The notes below the pieces were generated by a model. The model was not told the origin of the DNA, made no database searches, and saw nothing but the letters and a program-made list of their open reading frames with translations. Below, one piece after another: positions 1 to 14,074 of a DNA stretch of 64,000 nucleotides; the first letter of the stretch is position 1; each line of letters starts with the position of its first letter. Source of the DNA: Spisula solida (lineage: Eukaryota > Mollusca > Bivalvia > Venerida > Mactridae). Location: NCBI GenBank assembly GCA_947247005.1, contig OX365946.1:47704734-47768733 (forward strand). Direction: 5' to 3'. The position numbers and the translations under genes were made by a program.

Positions 1-477
1 ACTCTATTGACCATCTTTAAAAATATAAACTGTATTTTACTTAGCCTCGACTTTGGATGTATACATTGACTGATTTACAGTTGGTAATAACTAATTTACT
101 TTATATCGATTGTGAAACAAGTTCTTACAGCTCGACAGTCGACACCTCATTCATGATGATATCGCAAGGGAATAACATTATTATTGCATCCCTGGTATGA
201 CGGCGCCTGTGATGAAACCCGGATTCCTGCACTTGAAAGTACTTGAAACGGACGCTCTACCACAAGGCTATCGCGGGATCCTTAAGACAAATTAGACTGA
301 GGATTTCCTAGTGTCAGTGACAATATATCAAAGTTTTGTCTTCAAATGACTGAAATATATAAACATAGCTGAAGACGACAGTGTGGGCTATATACGTTTA
401 GTCACGCTTTCAACACTTTGTAATGGATTTGTATAAAGGATTTAGAATGTCACCGAAATTGGTCAAGATATGCACAC
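1..477 (+). repeat. Duplicated block X, copy 1
   Basis: This stretch is repeated, diverged, at about 15550-16080 in the same orientation. Shared words include 'atctttaaaaatataaac', 'gcgcctgtgatgaaaccc' and 'gtgggctatatacgttta', in the same order. The second copy has small insertions. It begins at the window edge, so the duplicated block may extend further left. No coding potential is seen. Confidence 0.8.
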
Positions 478-480
478 AAT

Positions 481-1392
481 ATGGCTCGCCGCGACACGGC
501 CATATTCGATGAAGAGCGGCGAAAATGGATCGCCGCAAAAAGATCATATTAAGTCAGGCAAGCTATATTCGGGGCAATATTTTTAACCCTACGAATATGA
601 CTCGCCGCGAGCAATATTCGGTTCAACAACACTTTCAATGACAAACGTTACGTACACATTCACACAACTAGGCTACGAAAAGATATGCACAATAATAAAC
701 TGTGGTGTTTCCCCTTATCTATCAAACATGCAAACTTTAAGTACTAAGTATATCAAACAACTACATATACCCCCCTTAAATGAAAGTACTTGTATTACCC
801 GCCAGTTTCTAACACACATAGAGCTCTGGCAGGATAGACTACGCATAATTGTGACAGCTTTCGTCATTTGACTTCTTCAAGAAGATCGTAGCGATAGGCA
901 GAACATTACTGGGTCATCAAGATTGGAATTAAGTATGAATAATAAGAGCTAATATAAACAATGGACTTACAATGCCCTCATTGACATACATGAGTATGAT
1001 CGTATCGTCGTATTCTCCAATGATGAAATGACAAGGGTTATATATCTAGACAGTCCAACACAGGGGATATATGTTTATCATGGCAAAATGTCGGACTGGC
1101 AGTATGGTATGTGACACCATGGAAGAACACTCATTTTAGAATATATCCAGAGACAGAAACTGTCCCCTGGGTAGATACAAAGCTCCAGTACATGCCATAA
1201 TTATGTGCATCCGGACTCATCCCTATGTGTCTTCGGACTAAATCATCACTGATAAGTCGTGCACATCTGAATAATCCCCCTTTGTGGAATATACAAAATT
1301 GTCCGGCCTCCGGACACACAAGGCCTATGTATGTAGGTTTGTTGGTTGATAGAAATCCACGATGATTGTCATGGTATTGACAAACACAGTCT
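481..1392. other. Non-coding stretch with clustered CGCCGCG words
   Basis: No gene is recognised. Between 484 and 625 the words 'ctcgccgcga' and 'gatcgccgc' recur around 'catattcg' and 'aatattcgg', a locally CpG-rich, partly palindromic patch that may be a small repeat end. The short open frames at 638-871 and 1131-1319 have no recognisable domain. Confidence 0.4.
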
Positions 1393-4300
1393 GATGTTAA
1401 AATTCACTTATTGGAACCAAAGATTTGTCATACTATTAGTCGCTTGTGTGTACATGTATAATGCCGATTTAAAAACGTGTACAAAATAACTTTATATAAC
1501 ATATGACATTGTAAAATGGTGACGCTGATGAAAACAGAAAAATTTTAAACAAGGAAACCCGATAAAAGTACGATAGTGTCAAGTTCTTACTGAGAACACC
1601 ATACTCAATAGACAGAATATTAAGATTTGTTTCGTATCCGTTTTTAAGATAATGAAGAAACACTCCCCATATCCTCATCACCCTGTGACTTATCCCGCTG
1701 TAATTGTTTGACACACAGTGGCTGTCGCCATGCCAGTTCATCGTGTTATTTTTTAGAATTTAAGAAGGTAAGATGAGGCACATAACGTCTTACAGAACAT
1801 GAGTAACACCATCCGGACTGAGAACGTCCCCGAGGCATCATTGAACTTACTCCTGATAATTTGATAATGTGCGTCCTAGGAGACCGATGAAAGACATTGT
1901 GTCATCGTAATTCCAATAAATTTATAATTAAATAAACATAAAAGTAATATTCGTACTACGGATTCCCACTCACTGATCTACCATAGAAGACTAAATTACT
2001 ACATATGCTACATTCTAGCAAACTCCGCATGACAGAGCAATATTTCTGTTTGACAATTACTGAGGTAAATCGAATTAAACAGGCTTAATGTGCTAAAAGA
2101 GGAAGATAAATTACGATTTGAAACTACTCCAATTCAACAACAAACACATTCGAATCAATTTGGTTTTAAAAATCGCAGATGTTCGAAATAGTTTAGAATA
2201 AGAAAAGATGGTAACACTTCGATGTTATATACAGAATGGTAATAGGATGATTTCATCAGTCGGTTCAGTTATTTATCTATTGATTTTCCATACAATTGAG
2301 TAATGCATTTCTTTCATTAAAACACCATATATAAATAACATAGTCGACCGGAAACCACCCGGCCAAGACGAGCCCGCCTACCTGTCAGCCTATCCGACTA
2401 CCTTCACGGTTATTTCAATTATAAGTCAATTATAACCACCCTCATTGATCCGAACTAGAATCCCGGTATGTACATTATATGGTCTTCTGTGACATCGGCT
2501 ACGGGACTCCTCCACATGTTAGGACGTTGTCATGTGCGCGCGGAAACGCATTTTGGTACTGGTGGATAATTTGATTTGAACTGATCGCAGTACAGTCATG
2601 ATGACCGAAACCTTGTTGAAAAGCACTAAAACAATCGAAAGACAGAAAACAATGTTTGTAAAACGTTATTCATTTGTGGAAGGAGTTGTTTCAGAAAAAT
2701 GGTCAGATTACCACCCACGATATCGAATGTTCAAATCGGGTATGTATCAACTGAGAAACTGAATAACATACAGTAAATTGCATTGCATTATGTTTATGTT
2801 CAGAGAACATTCTGTTCACGTGGTAACACCACGTTTTAACCCCACATTAACGTTAATTGATGCTAGCAATGTAAATGTTTTTTTTCACAGGTAGAGATCA
2901 TTCAGTGCTTACCATTTTGACACAAAGCAGATGCTGTTGCATGGCTGTAAGATCACTCTATAACCCAACAAATTCAGTAATACACAAAAAGTAATGTACA
3001 ACAATTTCTGACGCTTTTATGAGTAGCAAAAAGCTTTCAAAATCTATATACGTACATGTGTAGTTACACAACCGTCTTCGAAACAAAATGCGCAAACTAC
3101 ACAGTGGTAACCTCCCTTTGTAGTACCTAAAACTTTGGTTCTAATTGGGAGCCAAGGTGAATGAATATTGCGTTCCAAAGAGTCACAAATTATAGTCCTC
3201 TTATTCGGGTCTGTGACTTGCATACAATCATTGTAACAACATAACATAACATTGTATTTTTATTATGTTAAAACACTTAAATTTGAGATAAAAAGGCAGT
3301 AAAAACCAATACTTTATTTACTAATCCGCATACTACACAAACTACTTATTAGAACAATTAAAAAGATAATTTGCAATGTTTACGTACATAATATTGTGTA
3401 AACAAATGACTGGCATGATTAAACGATTTATAATTTTTAATAAATTTCAATTACACAGTACAGGCTCGTTTTTATCTCGGGTTCTCATCGCCCCGATTTG
3501 TGTCTTTCTAGAATTGAAAAAAATTATCTTGTAGAATCTTCATCAGAAAACGTATTAACAAGTCACGTGATTCCGATTGTTTGCCACGTGGTTTATGTTT
3601 TGTTGTCTTCTAAGACTCAATCAGATTTATTTCTTTGTTTCTTAGGAAATTTATGATCTGTTAAGTCTTGCAATTACGACAAATTACGGACAAGCCTTAG
3701 TGATTTATCAGAACATGAATCAATGTCTGTCGAATATTAGACAGCGGCACGAATGTGATGTGTATGACGGATAATATGAATAAATTCCTTAATTCCCTGA
3801 AAATGCTAATATTGTATCTTGAAATTTATCCATTATACTTAGACTTCAAATGCGCTATTATGATTCATTGGCGCATCGCAAGAGAGAAGATAAACTTTTT
3901 TTAGATGGTATTACATGACATAGAAGACAACTGTATTTTAGCAACGGTAGTGCATGGATGTCAATTGTAACGTCGTGTACCCAGTTATAGGATGCTACCG
4001 AGTGTTTATTTAAGAAATAATGAATACGTAGCTATGTTTTGTTGCGTTATAAAATATAGGCACGTGTTTGGATGGTAGTAATTAAATCACGAGTGCGTAG
4101 CACGAGTGATTTAATGTACGAATTCAAACGAGTGCCTATATTTTATAACACAACAAAGCACGGCTCCTATTTATTATTTCGACTCTAACATCGCCAATGC
4201 TTTACCATTTATACAACAACAAGACATGTTGACGTCAAACTAATTTCTTTCCTAGGAACGTTACCGTCACCGTTACGTCATTTGTCATACTTTATGACGT

Positions 4301-6650
4301 CAAATGTGACATCATCAATCAGCTAAATTTTATCGCGGTAATAAAATATGGCAAGATCAATATACGCAAAGAAGGCTTATCTCACGTGCTATGTTAGAAT
4401 ATGATATATCACATTTAGTTTAAACTAGGAAAATGTTTATTTCGGATCAATTGACAATATATTAATATTATTAACAAACAAATTAGATTACCGACATATT
4501 GAGATTTGATGGAAAGCATAAAGTTTATTAAGAACTCTCGTGAAATATATAATTATGTGATATATCATGTAGTTCAACAACGAACAAGGTAATGAAATAT
4601 AAAATTGTCTGTCCGTTTTTAAAATTAGTTTTTGCGCTTAATTACTGATTAGTTCAGAGTTCATAAGAATATGTAGTAAATTCTAGAGGGCATTTTGTTA
4701 CAAGTATATAAAGCAATTTATTATATTTGACTTTTGTAAGTTAAAAGTTAAAAAAATGAAAAAATACAACATGTCTACAATGCACTACAAGCCTTATTAA
4801 GCGTATAACAGAAATTACGTTAAAAATGGTACGTAACTTTTGTGAAACGTATCGTATATTGTCCGGATATATTACGAAGGTCAATATGTCGACCAAGTTA
4901 TTAATGATTTCTTAGAACATTTGCCATGTATAAGGTCATCTGTTTCCTGGAATGGGTTAATAAGTTACAGAAAAATGTACTTCTGATGTTTTAGTATCAG
5001 TTCATTAATCAATAATATATTCTGAGAATTGGGAAGTGGGACTTCAGAGTTAACTAAAACTAATTTCCAACTAACAAAACATGTTATGTTGCTCTTACAT
5101 AGGCTTTGTTATTATCAGGAACCAGGCCCCAAGTTTATATCTAACTTGTTTAATGCTCTACTCAACTTGAGTATGAAACTTGATTAGGTTCTAGAAAGTG
5201 CAATAATTGAATAACCTTTACGTTATCAGGAAATATTACTCTGCTTGATTTACGACTGTCCATTTCATATCAAAGTTTTAGTAAATTATGAGACAATTTA
5301 CTGGTTGAAACATTTTAAGTTTGAACATGAAAGAAACTTTATATTAATCATAGGGTCTGTTCTTTCATTGTTTAGTTTCAAATTATCTGAGTCAAAATTA
5401 CCTGAGTGCACCCTATATAGAGAGTAAATTAGACAGCCACCATATTTAGTCATGTGCCTATGGCCCTGACCCTTGACCAACTATCCTTAAAAACGATAAG
5501 GTTAATCTACGCCCCTATAATTATTACAACTGATCTTCCGTTATTGATCGGAAACAATTTTTTAGTATTGTACTAAAACGATCACACAACAATAATGTAC
5601 ACATATAACATACATGTATGTTGGTGTAATTAGTGTAACTTATTAAGGTATAAATGATGTTTCTTGAATGAATTCATGATGCATGATCTGTAATTTAATT
5701 AATGTCACCTTGTGGCAATGTCATGTGTGTGTATTTACAATATATAAATTTTAATGACTAGTATTTCAATGCTTAAGGTGTGCATTACATGTTTTACGTA
5801 TCATAGTATATATGAAAGCACTGATCTTGTTGCACGCTATCAGCTAAGTAGTCCAAGTTTTTGAATTATTAATAGCTCACCTGGTTATAAATACATAATT
5901 ATTGTCAAACTTAATTAGCGAACTGTAAATTCAAAACGGAACAAACGTTTATTCTTATTCTACATTCGGACTAGCAAAACATAAAAAGGTAAATAAAAAA
6001 TCGAACTGGGAACACAGCACATAAATTAAACAGTCGAGCACAGAAAAAAACTGTAATTTCTATACTGTTCCTCAGTTGCGACCGTACACCACATTCGGTA
6101 TCGCAATCAAAATCAAACCAATCCCTTAGACAGTTTACGTTAATATAATTAAATATTTTCAAAAAAAACCCGGACAAATAATAAATCAAATTTCTTATTG
6201 TTTCCTGATCGTGTATTCAAAGTCAGATTGACAGATATGTGTTTATAATTGTTAAACAATTCGTCTAACAACAACCTCTTCGCGATTAAACGCATTCAGA
6301 TGTCAATATAGTCTTTTATTACAGATCGTATCAGACAAGAAACACTCCTGAAAATATTCCTTTTGCGTGACCATAGTACTTTTAATAAAGTTTATCTGCT
6401 TTTCAAAATTCAAAGAGGATAAACTATAAACATATCAAAATGACATATCGATATTGTGGTGCTTAGATAGGAACTTTGTTGGCATTTTCTTGCCATTTTC
6501 TGAAACACGACTTAAATTGGTTTAGTACAAAAATGTTTTTATATCCAGGAAGATTAGAACTCTAATCTGTACGATGGAATAATTACCGATTTTACAAAAT
6601 TACATGCTATTAAATGGATAATTCGAATTATTGAACAACTTTGCGTAACT
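1393..6650 (+). repeat. Segmental tandem duplication, copy A
   Basis: This block is repeated in the same orientation and order at 6651-14072. Matching anchors are 1393/6653, 2459/7935, 3573/9790, 5660/11945, 6179/13534 and 6600/14035. The offset grows from about 5.26 kb to 7.4 kb because copy B gained insertions. Single-base differences are frequent, so the duplication is not recent. No gene is recognised; the conserved short frames at 1469-1741 and in copy B look like chance. Confidence 0.85.
4012..4181. mobile_element. Foldback (palindromic) MITE, present only in copy A
   Basis: The stretch is one imperfect palindrome of about 170 bases. The left arm reads 'gttataaaatataggcac' and the right arm 'gtgcctatattttataac'; the arms meet around 4098-4104. 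Copy B lacks this segment and its neighbouring bases (about 4010-4400 in A against a direct join near 10210 in B), consistent with insertion after the duplication. No coding sequence is present; the mobilising transposase is unknown. Confidence 0.65.
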
Positions 6651-7617
6651 GTTAAAATTCACTTATTTGAACCAACGATTTGTCATACTATTAGTCGCTT
6701 GTATGTACATGTTTTAATGCCGATTTAAAAACGTGTACAAAATAACTTTATATAACATTTGACATTGTACATGTACAATAGGACGCTGATGAAAACAAGT
6801 GAAAACCCGATAAAAGTACGATAGTGTCAAGTTCATACTGAGAACACCATGCTCAAGAGACAGAAGATTATGTTTTGTGTAGTATCCGTTTTTAGGATAA
6901 TTGAGAAACACTCCCCATATCCTCGTCACCTCGTGACTTATCCCGCTGTAATTGTTTGATACACAGTGGATGTAGCCATGCCTATAGTTCATTGTGTTAT
7001 TTTTTAAAAACTTATGAAGGTAAGATGAGGCACATAACGTCTTACAGAACATGAGTAACACCATCCGGACTGAGAGCGTCCCCGAGGCATCATTGAACTC
7101 ACTCCTGATAATTTGATAATGTGTGTCCTAGGAGACCGATGAAAGACATTTTGTCATCGTAATTCAAATATATCTATAATTAAATAAGCGTAAAAGTAAT
7201 ATTCGTACTACGGTTTCCCCACTCACTGATCTACCATAGAAGACTAAATTACTACATGTGCTACATTCTAGAAACCTCCGCATGGCAAAGCAATATTTTT
7301 GTTGGACAATTACTGTGGTAAATCGAATTAAACAGGCTTAATGTGCGAAAAGAGGAAGATAAATTACGATTAGAAACCACTCCAATTCAACAACAAACAC
7401 ATTCGAATCAATTTGGTTTTAAAAATCGCAGATGTTCGAAATAGTTTAGAACAAGAAAAAGTGGTAACACTTAGAGGAGCATGTAGTGTATATACAGTGT
7501 ATACCGAATGAAAAGCCGGGTAATGGGGGAAATTTCATCAGTAGGAATCAGCTATTGATCTATGCTTTTCTATACAATTGATTAATGCTTTTAGTTCATT
7601 TAGACACCATATTCGAA

Positions 7618-7822
7618 AAATAGTTAATGATTTGTAATACTTTTTGGTGTCTGTCGACGATTCTGTTTATTTATGGTGTTCTTATTGATGTCGTATATTT
7701 ATTTCCATTACGTATTTGTAAGTGTTTTGAAGGCCATATGAAAACTAGCTATATGTTGTTTGATAACGTTGTATATTTCATATCTAACCTTCGTAAATAA
7801 AGATATTATTATTATTATTAAA
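7618..7822 (+). mobile_element. Probable retroelement 3' end with (ATT)n tail
   Basis: About 200 bases present in copy B and absent from the matching point in copy A (near 2325). The segment ends in 'aataaagatattattattattatta', an AATAAA-containing 3' end with an (ATT)n tail such as many LINE or SINE 3' ends carry. No reading frame is recognisable. The family is not known to me. Confidence 0.45.
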
Positions 7823-8518
7823 GAAATAACCCACCAGAAGCCACCGGCTCACCCGAGCCCCACCTACATGGCTGCCTACCCGCCTACCTCCACGATTATT
7901 TCGGTCTGTCATTTATAACCACCCTCATTGATGGAATCCGGGTATGTACATGTTATAGTATTCTGTGACAATCGATATGGGGACGTCCTCCACATGTTAA
8001 GACGTTGGCATTTGTGTGCAGATAAGCATTTTGGTACTAGTGCATAATTTGATTTGAACTGATCGCAGTACATTACGACTGAAAACACGTTGAAACGGAA
8101 CAAAACAAATAAAAAAGACAAAAAACAATGTTTCAAAGACGTCATTCGTTTGTGGAAGGAGTTGTTTTTGAAAAATGGCCAGATTACCATCCACGACATC
8201 GAATGTACATGTTAGGTTTGTATCCACTGAGAATCTGAAAAAAGCTCCAGTAAATTGCATTAAAGTTTATGTTATGTTCGGAGAGCATTCTGTTTACGTG
8301 GTAACGCCATATTGACGTTCATTGATGCTATTGATGCTCAATTTCATAGCATACGCCATTGAAAGATAAACAAACAGACAAATTCGAATAATAAATTATT
8401 GACATTGCATTTCCTGGAAAATGAAAATTAAAACGAAATTAGAAAAACACTAACAGGGTGCTAGTGCTGTGGAAATGTTTGTTTATTAACAGGTAGACAA
8501 CAGACACAAAGCAGATGC

Positions 8519-9111
8519 ATTCTGATCACCTCGGCCTTGGTGCATTGCAATAGATCTCTGACATAACAAGGCGCTATATTGAAACTCTTTTCAGTCACAT
8601 GATTAGAAAATGGCAGCCCCCAGTCTTCAGTACACATTATGCCAATACATGTTCACACAAATATATAGATCTATATAGATATATTATACCAGTAAATACG
8701 CACTACAAAATTCCACGCAACGATTAATCACATGTGTGCCAGGCGATAAGTTAACTCGAAATGATCCGAAAGTCAAGTAGTATATTTTGTAAACAAACCC
8801 TCTTAAATATGGGTCATGTTTGTTGATGTTTTCGACACGTGCTTGGGAAATAAAAAGTATGAATAGTATTTAAAGATATGGGTTATTTCTTTTATGATAT
8901 GTCTTCGTATGATCATAAAAATAAGAAAACTGTTCGGGAAAGATAAAATAACCATCTTATTGGCGGATACATAATTTGTTACTTTCGCGCGAACGTAGCT
9001 GGGAATTATAACCCAGGCGAATCATATTGGTGTATAACTACAGTTAGACACGAGGGTTATTTGCCGGAGACAAACGGAAATGGCCGAGCTTTCACGATTG
9101 AAAGCAGATGC
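8519..9111. mobile_element. 582-bp insertion with 11-bp target-site duplication
   Basis: In copy A the sequence 'acacaaagcagatgctgttgcatgg' is continuous near 2920-2945. In copy B the word 'aaagcagatgc' occurs at 8508-8518 and again at 9101-9111, with 582 unrelated bases between. This is the pattern of an insertion with an 11-bp target-site duplication. The ends share only a short inverted word ('ctcggcc' / 'ggccgag'). No coding frame is present and the element type is unassigned. Confidence 0.65.
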
Positions 9112-12100
9112 GGTTGCATGGCTGTATGGCTTGGTTACAACCTAACACATTCATTAATAAATTTACATGTACAACAACTTGTTTCGCTTATATGAGTAGC
9201 ACAAAAGGTTTCAAAATGTATGTATAAAGTAGCGCAAACATGTCTTTGAAACGAAAAGCGCAAACTGCTCCGTGGTTACCTCCCTTTGTAGTACTTAAAA
9301 CTAAATTTAGTTAGGAGTCGAGGTGAATGGATATTGCGCTTATATTGTCCGTTTATTCAGGTCTGTCACTTGTATACAAACATTGCATTAACATAACATT
9401 GTACTTCTATTGTTTTAAACGTTTAAATTTGAGTAAAGGCAGTGAAACCAATGCCTTATGCACTAAGCCTCATACTAATACACAAACTACCTATAAGTAT
9501 TAAACCAATTAGTAAGATAATTTTCAATGTTTACGAACACAATGTTGTGAAAACAAATGAGTGGTCTGATAGTACACAAGTAATACATTAACATGTAACT
9601 GCACAGTGCAGAATAGTTTTTAACTCTGGTTGGGTTCTTTTCGTCTCAATTTGCGTATTTCGGTTTTTACACCGCTCTCCTGATAAAAAGTCGAAAACGA
9701 GCTGCTTTCTAGATTTTTTTAAAAACTTGTAATCTTGTATAATCTACATCAGAAAACGTGTTAACAAGTCACGCGATTTAGATTGTTGGCCACGTGGTTT
9801 ATGTTTTGTTGTCTTCAAAGACTCAATCAGATTTATTTCTTTGTTTCTCAGGAACTTTATGATCTGTTAAGTCTTGCAATTACGACAAAATTACGGACAA
9901 ACCTTAGTGATTTATCAGAACGTGAATCAATGTCTGTCGAATATTTGACAGCGGCGCGAATGTGACGTATATGAAGGATAACATGAATTCATTCAATGAA
10001 AATGCTAATTTTCTTATTTTTAAATTTATCCGTTATGCTTAGACTTTAAATGTGCTTTTATGATTCATTGGCGCATCGCTAGAGAGAAGATAAGCAATTT
10101 AGATGTTATTTTACATGACATCGAACATAACTATAGTTTAGCCATGGTAGTGTTACATATCAATTGTAACGTCGTGTACCCTGTTACATGATGCTACAGC
10201 GTGTTTATCATGGTCTATCACATTTATTTTAAACTAGTAAATATATTCTATTTCGGATAAATCGACAATATGTTATTAACAAACAAATTTGATTGATAGA
10301 AAAATTGAGATTTATTCGAAAGCTGTATGCATGGAGCTTATTGAGAGAATCAGTCGTGAAATAGCTTATGCTATTTAACCAGGAACCTGTTAATGGAATA
10401 CAGTGTCTGATTCTGCACGATATTTTACGCTCAAATGCTCAATTGTTCTAGAGGGCATGTTGTTACTAGTATATAGAACAATTTGTTATATTTGACTTTT
10501 GTAAGGGAAAAGTCAAAAACCTGTTACAGACCCCATATTTACAATGCATTTCAGTAGCGTCAACCGTTTGACAGAAATTACGTTTAAAGAGGTACGTAAT
10601 CTTTTGTAAAACGTATAATATATTTTCTGGATATATTTTAAAGGATTTTATTGGTTAATTAAGAAGGTCAAAATGTCGAACAAGTCATTAATATTTTCCT
10701 AAACATTTTCCATGTAGTAGGTCATATGTTTTCTGAAATGGGGTATTAACTCAGTTTTAGTATCAGTTCTTTAGTAAAAAAATAAATTCTGAGAACTTTT
10801 AGCGTTAATTAAGAATAATATCTAACTAAATCTCAATTAGTCTAAAAACATGTCACGTTGCTGTTACAGAAGCTTTTTTATTATCAGGAACGAGGTCCAA
10901 TGATTAGATCTAACTTGTTTAATGATCTACTCAACTTGAGAATGAAACTTGATGATATGGTAGAAAGTGAATCAATTAAATAATCTTTACGTTATCAGGA
11001 AAAGATATTCTGCTTTCTCCAAGGATGTCCATTCATACTCAAAGTTTTAATAAATTATGAGACCATTTACTGGTTAAACCATTTAAGGTTTTATCACAAA
11101 ATTAAGGTGAGCCCGAAAAAAGTTCTACAAAAATAATCATGGTGCCCGTGCGTTTATTGTTTAGTTACTATGCATCGGTCAGATAACCTGACCACTTTCC
11201 CCTGAACGAATTGTAACGACTTCTCTACACGTGAAGTGAAAGAGTCAAAATGACCGTAGGCAACGTCGCGAAATGGACATTCAGAACACGTTCCTGCCCT
11301 GTGAGATACTGCGAGGTAAATAACATAAATATTATTTTTATCGAGCACTAAGAAAAGAAAGCGCGGATTATCTCAATTCTTCGTTAGAAGACAAAGACCA
11401 ATCCATACAGCAACCACTTTACTTTGATCTTGTTGATCTACAATTGATGTAGTTCGTGGATTAATATCGTCTGGAATATTGAGGCCCACATGGAAGATTG
11501 GGAAACCAAATGTGTAGCCTCGTTTAAATTAAGTCTTTACTTACTTACTTACTAACATAGTGTATTAATTGTGAATGCTTCGAATAATGAAGAATGAAAA
11601 GATCTAATTTTTAAAAGACCACCTCGTCGATTTTTTAAATTTGTATATATGTCTGTTATCGTACTTATAATGAGAAATATAAATAGTATGATGTAGTACA
11701 AGCATTCCCACATGTTTCGGCATCAAGCAAGGAACTAGAGGTGTTTATTAAACGTGACGTTGTACATGTATGTCCCAATGGTAACCAACATAAGTAGCCC
11801 CTATACTTTTTACAATTGTTCTTTCGTTATTGATCAGAAACCATTTTGTAATCTTGTACTAAAACATCGTAAAATAATAATGCACACATATAACATATGT
11901 TGATGCAATCAGTTTTGCATATTACTAGTATTTATAAATGATATGTTTCTTGAATGAATTCATGATGCATGATCTGCAATTTAATTAATGTCACCATGTG
12001 GCAATGTCGTATGTGTGTATTTACAATATATAAATGTTAATGACTATTATTTCAATGCTTAAGGTGTACATTATATGTTAATATGATATATGATAGCACT

Positions 12101-12302
12101 GAACTTTTCGCACGCTGTAAGATAAGTAATCCACAAGTAATATATACTTTCTGTTGTGAACTTTTTGAATTATTAATTAATCAGCTGATTATAAATACAT
12201 AATTATTGTCAAACTTAATTAGCGAACAGTGAATTCAAAACGAAACAAACGTGTATTCTTGTTCTACATTGGGACTGGAGAAAACATATAACAGATAAAT
12301 AA

Positions 12303-13284
12303 ACAAGAGGGCCATGTGGCCCTAAAGCGCTCACCTGATGACTAGCAGTTAAGGTAAATCAGTATTTGTTATGATATGTCCTTAATATTTGATGTAGATT
12401 TTACAAAGACACACTTTGTGGCCTGGTTTTATAAAGATGGGTAAAAATGCGACATCTAGAGTGTTAACAAGGTTTTTCTTCAATGTGACCTGGTGACCTA
12501 GTTTATGACCCCAGATGACACAGTTGCAAACTTGGCCTAGATTTTATAGGGACAAACATTGTGACCAAGTTTCATTAAGATGACATAAAAATGTGACCTC
12601 CAGAGTGTTAACAAGGATTTTCTTTGATGTGACCCCGTGACCTAGTTTTTAATCCCAGATGACCCAGCTGCGAACATGGCCTTCATAGAGACACACATTG
12701 TGACCAAGTTTCATCTAAATTACATCACAAATGTGACCTCTAGAGTGTTAACAAGGTTTTTCTTTGATGTGACCTTGTTATCAAGTTTTTGATCCCAGAT
12801 CACCCAGCTGCGAACATGGCCTAGAGTTCATAGAGACACATATTGTGACCAAGTTTCAATAAAATTACATCAAACATATTACCTCTAGAGTGTTAACAAG
12901 GTTTTTCTTTGATGCAACCTTGTAACCTAGTGTTTGACCCCAGATGACCCAGTTACAAACTTGACCAAGTTTTATAGGGACAAACATTGTGACCAAGTTT
13001 CATTAATATAACATCAAAAATCTGACCTCCAGAGTGTTAACAAGGTTTTTCTTCAATGTGACCTTGTGACCTAGTTTTTAACCCCAGGTGACCCAGTTGC
13101 AAACTGTACCTAGATTTTATAGGGCTCACATTGCTACCAAGTTTCATAAAGATTAAGTGAAAACTGTGACCTCTAGAGTGTTAACAGTCAAATTTTCGAC
13201 GGGGGACGACGGACGGTGGACGCCGGACGACATAGGGCGATCACAATAGCTCTCCTTGAGCACTTCCTGCTCAGGTGAGCTAAA
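12303..13284. mobile_element. Bivalve-type non-autonomous element with tandem core
   Basis: The left end carries the palindrome 'gggccatgtggccc' followed by 'gcgctcacctga'. The right end carries 'cctgctcaggtgagct', partly inverted to the left end. Between them lie about five copies of a ~143-bp unit marked by 'agagtgttaacaagg' at roughly 12458, 12602, 12742, 12887 and 13031, with a last partial unit at 13177. A CG-rich 'acgacggacggtggac' stretch precedes the right end. I know such sequences from bivalve genomes; a Helitron-like 'pearl' relation is a guess. It lies in copy B only. Confidence 0.6.
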
Positions 13285-13289
13285 AATCG

Positions 13290-13495
13290 GACAGGGAAGG
13301 TAGCACTCAAATTAAACAGCCGAGTACGGAACGCATAACTGTAATTGCTGAGCCGTTCCTCGGTTGCGACCGTATACCATACTACTGACTCGGAATTACA
13401 CACAAAATGAAACGAAACCCTAACAGTTTACGTACAGCAATTACAGTTTTGTTTTCTGCGCTCGGCTGTTTAATTTGAGTGCTGCCTTCCCTGTC
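13290..13495. mobile_element. Short foldback element of the GACAGGGAAGG family
   Basis: Starts 'gacagggaaggtagcactc' and ends with its inverted form 'gagtgctgccttccctgtc', with arms of about 35 bases that continue into 'aaattaaacagccgag' / 'ctcggctgtttaattt'. The same terminus occurs at 17871, 34748, 36305 and 55045. The matching place in copy A (about 6001-6110) keeps the 'attaaacagtcgagcac' part but no right arm. No coding content. Confidence 0.65.
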
Positions 13496-14074
13496 CCTGT
13501 AGCTCACTTGAATACTTCTAAAAATACCCGGACAAATAATAAATCAAATGTCTTATTGTTTCCTTATCATGTATTCAACGTCAGATTGACAGATATGTGT
13601 TTATAATTGTTAAGAAATTCGTCTTACAACAACCTATTCACCAATAAGCGCATTCAAATGTCAAGATTTTCTTTTATTACAAATCGTATCAGACACCAAA
13701 CACTCCTGAAAATATTCAATTGCGTGGACAGACTACTTTTAATAAAGTTTATCTGCTTTTCAAAATGCAATGACGATAAACTATAAACATATCAGAATGG
13801 CATATCGATATACCGTGATAGGATAGGAACGTTGTTGGCATTTTCTTTCCATTTTCTGAAACACATCTAAATTGGTTAAGTATAAAAACTGTTTTATTGC
13901 ACCATGAACCGATAATAACACGCATTTAATACGCAAGCCTCATCAAATGGGCGGTTAGAAATGATTGATGGATATTTCCTGGACGATTAGAACTCTAATC
14001 TGTCCCATTGAATAATTACCGTTTTGACACTATGACATGCTGATGGATAACTCGAATTATTAAATAACTCGAGG

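Larger units (their letters stand above)
6651..14072 (+). repeat. Segmental tandem duplication, copy B
   Basis: This is the second copy of the block at 1393-6650, collinear along its length. It is longer because it carries extra segments near 7618-7822, 8519-9111, 12303-13284 and part of 13290-13495. It lacks the palindrome found in copy A. No host gene is recognised. Confidence 0.85.

Noticed and set aside
1469..7064. Minus-strand frames at 1469-1741 and 6714-7064 conserved between the two duplicated copies
   Set aside because: They match because the DNA is duplicated. Many differences change amino acids, the ends differ by frameshift, and no domain is known, so no sign of selection on protein is seen.
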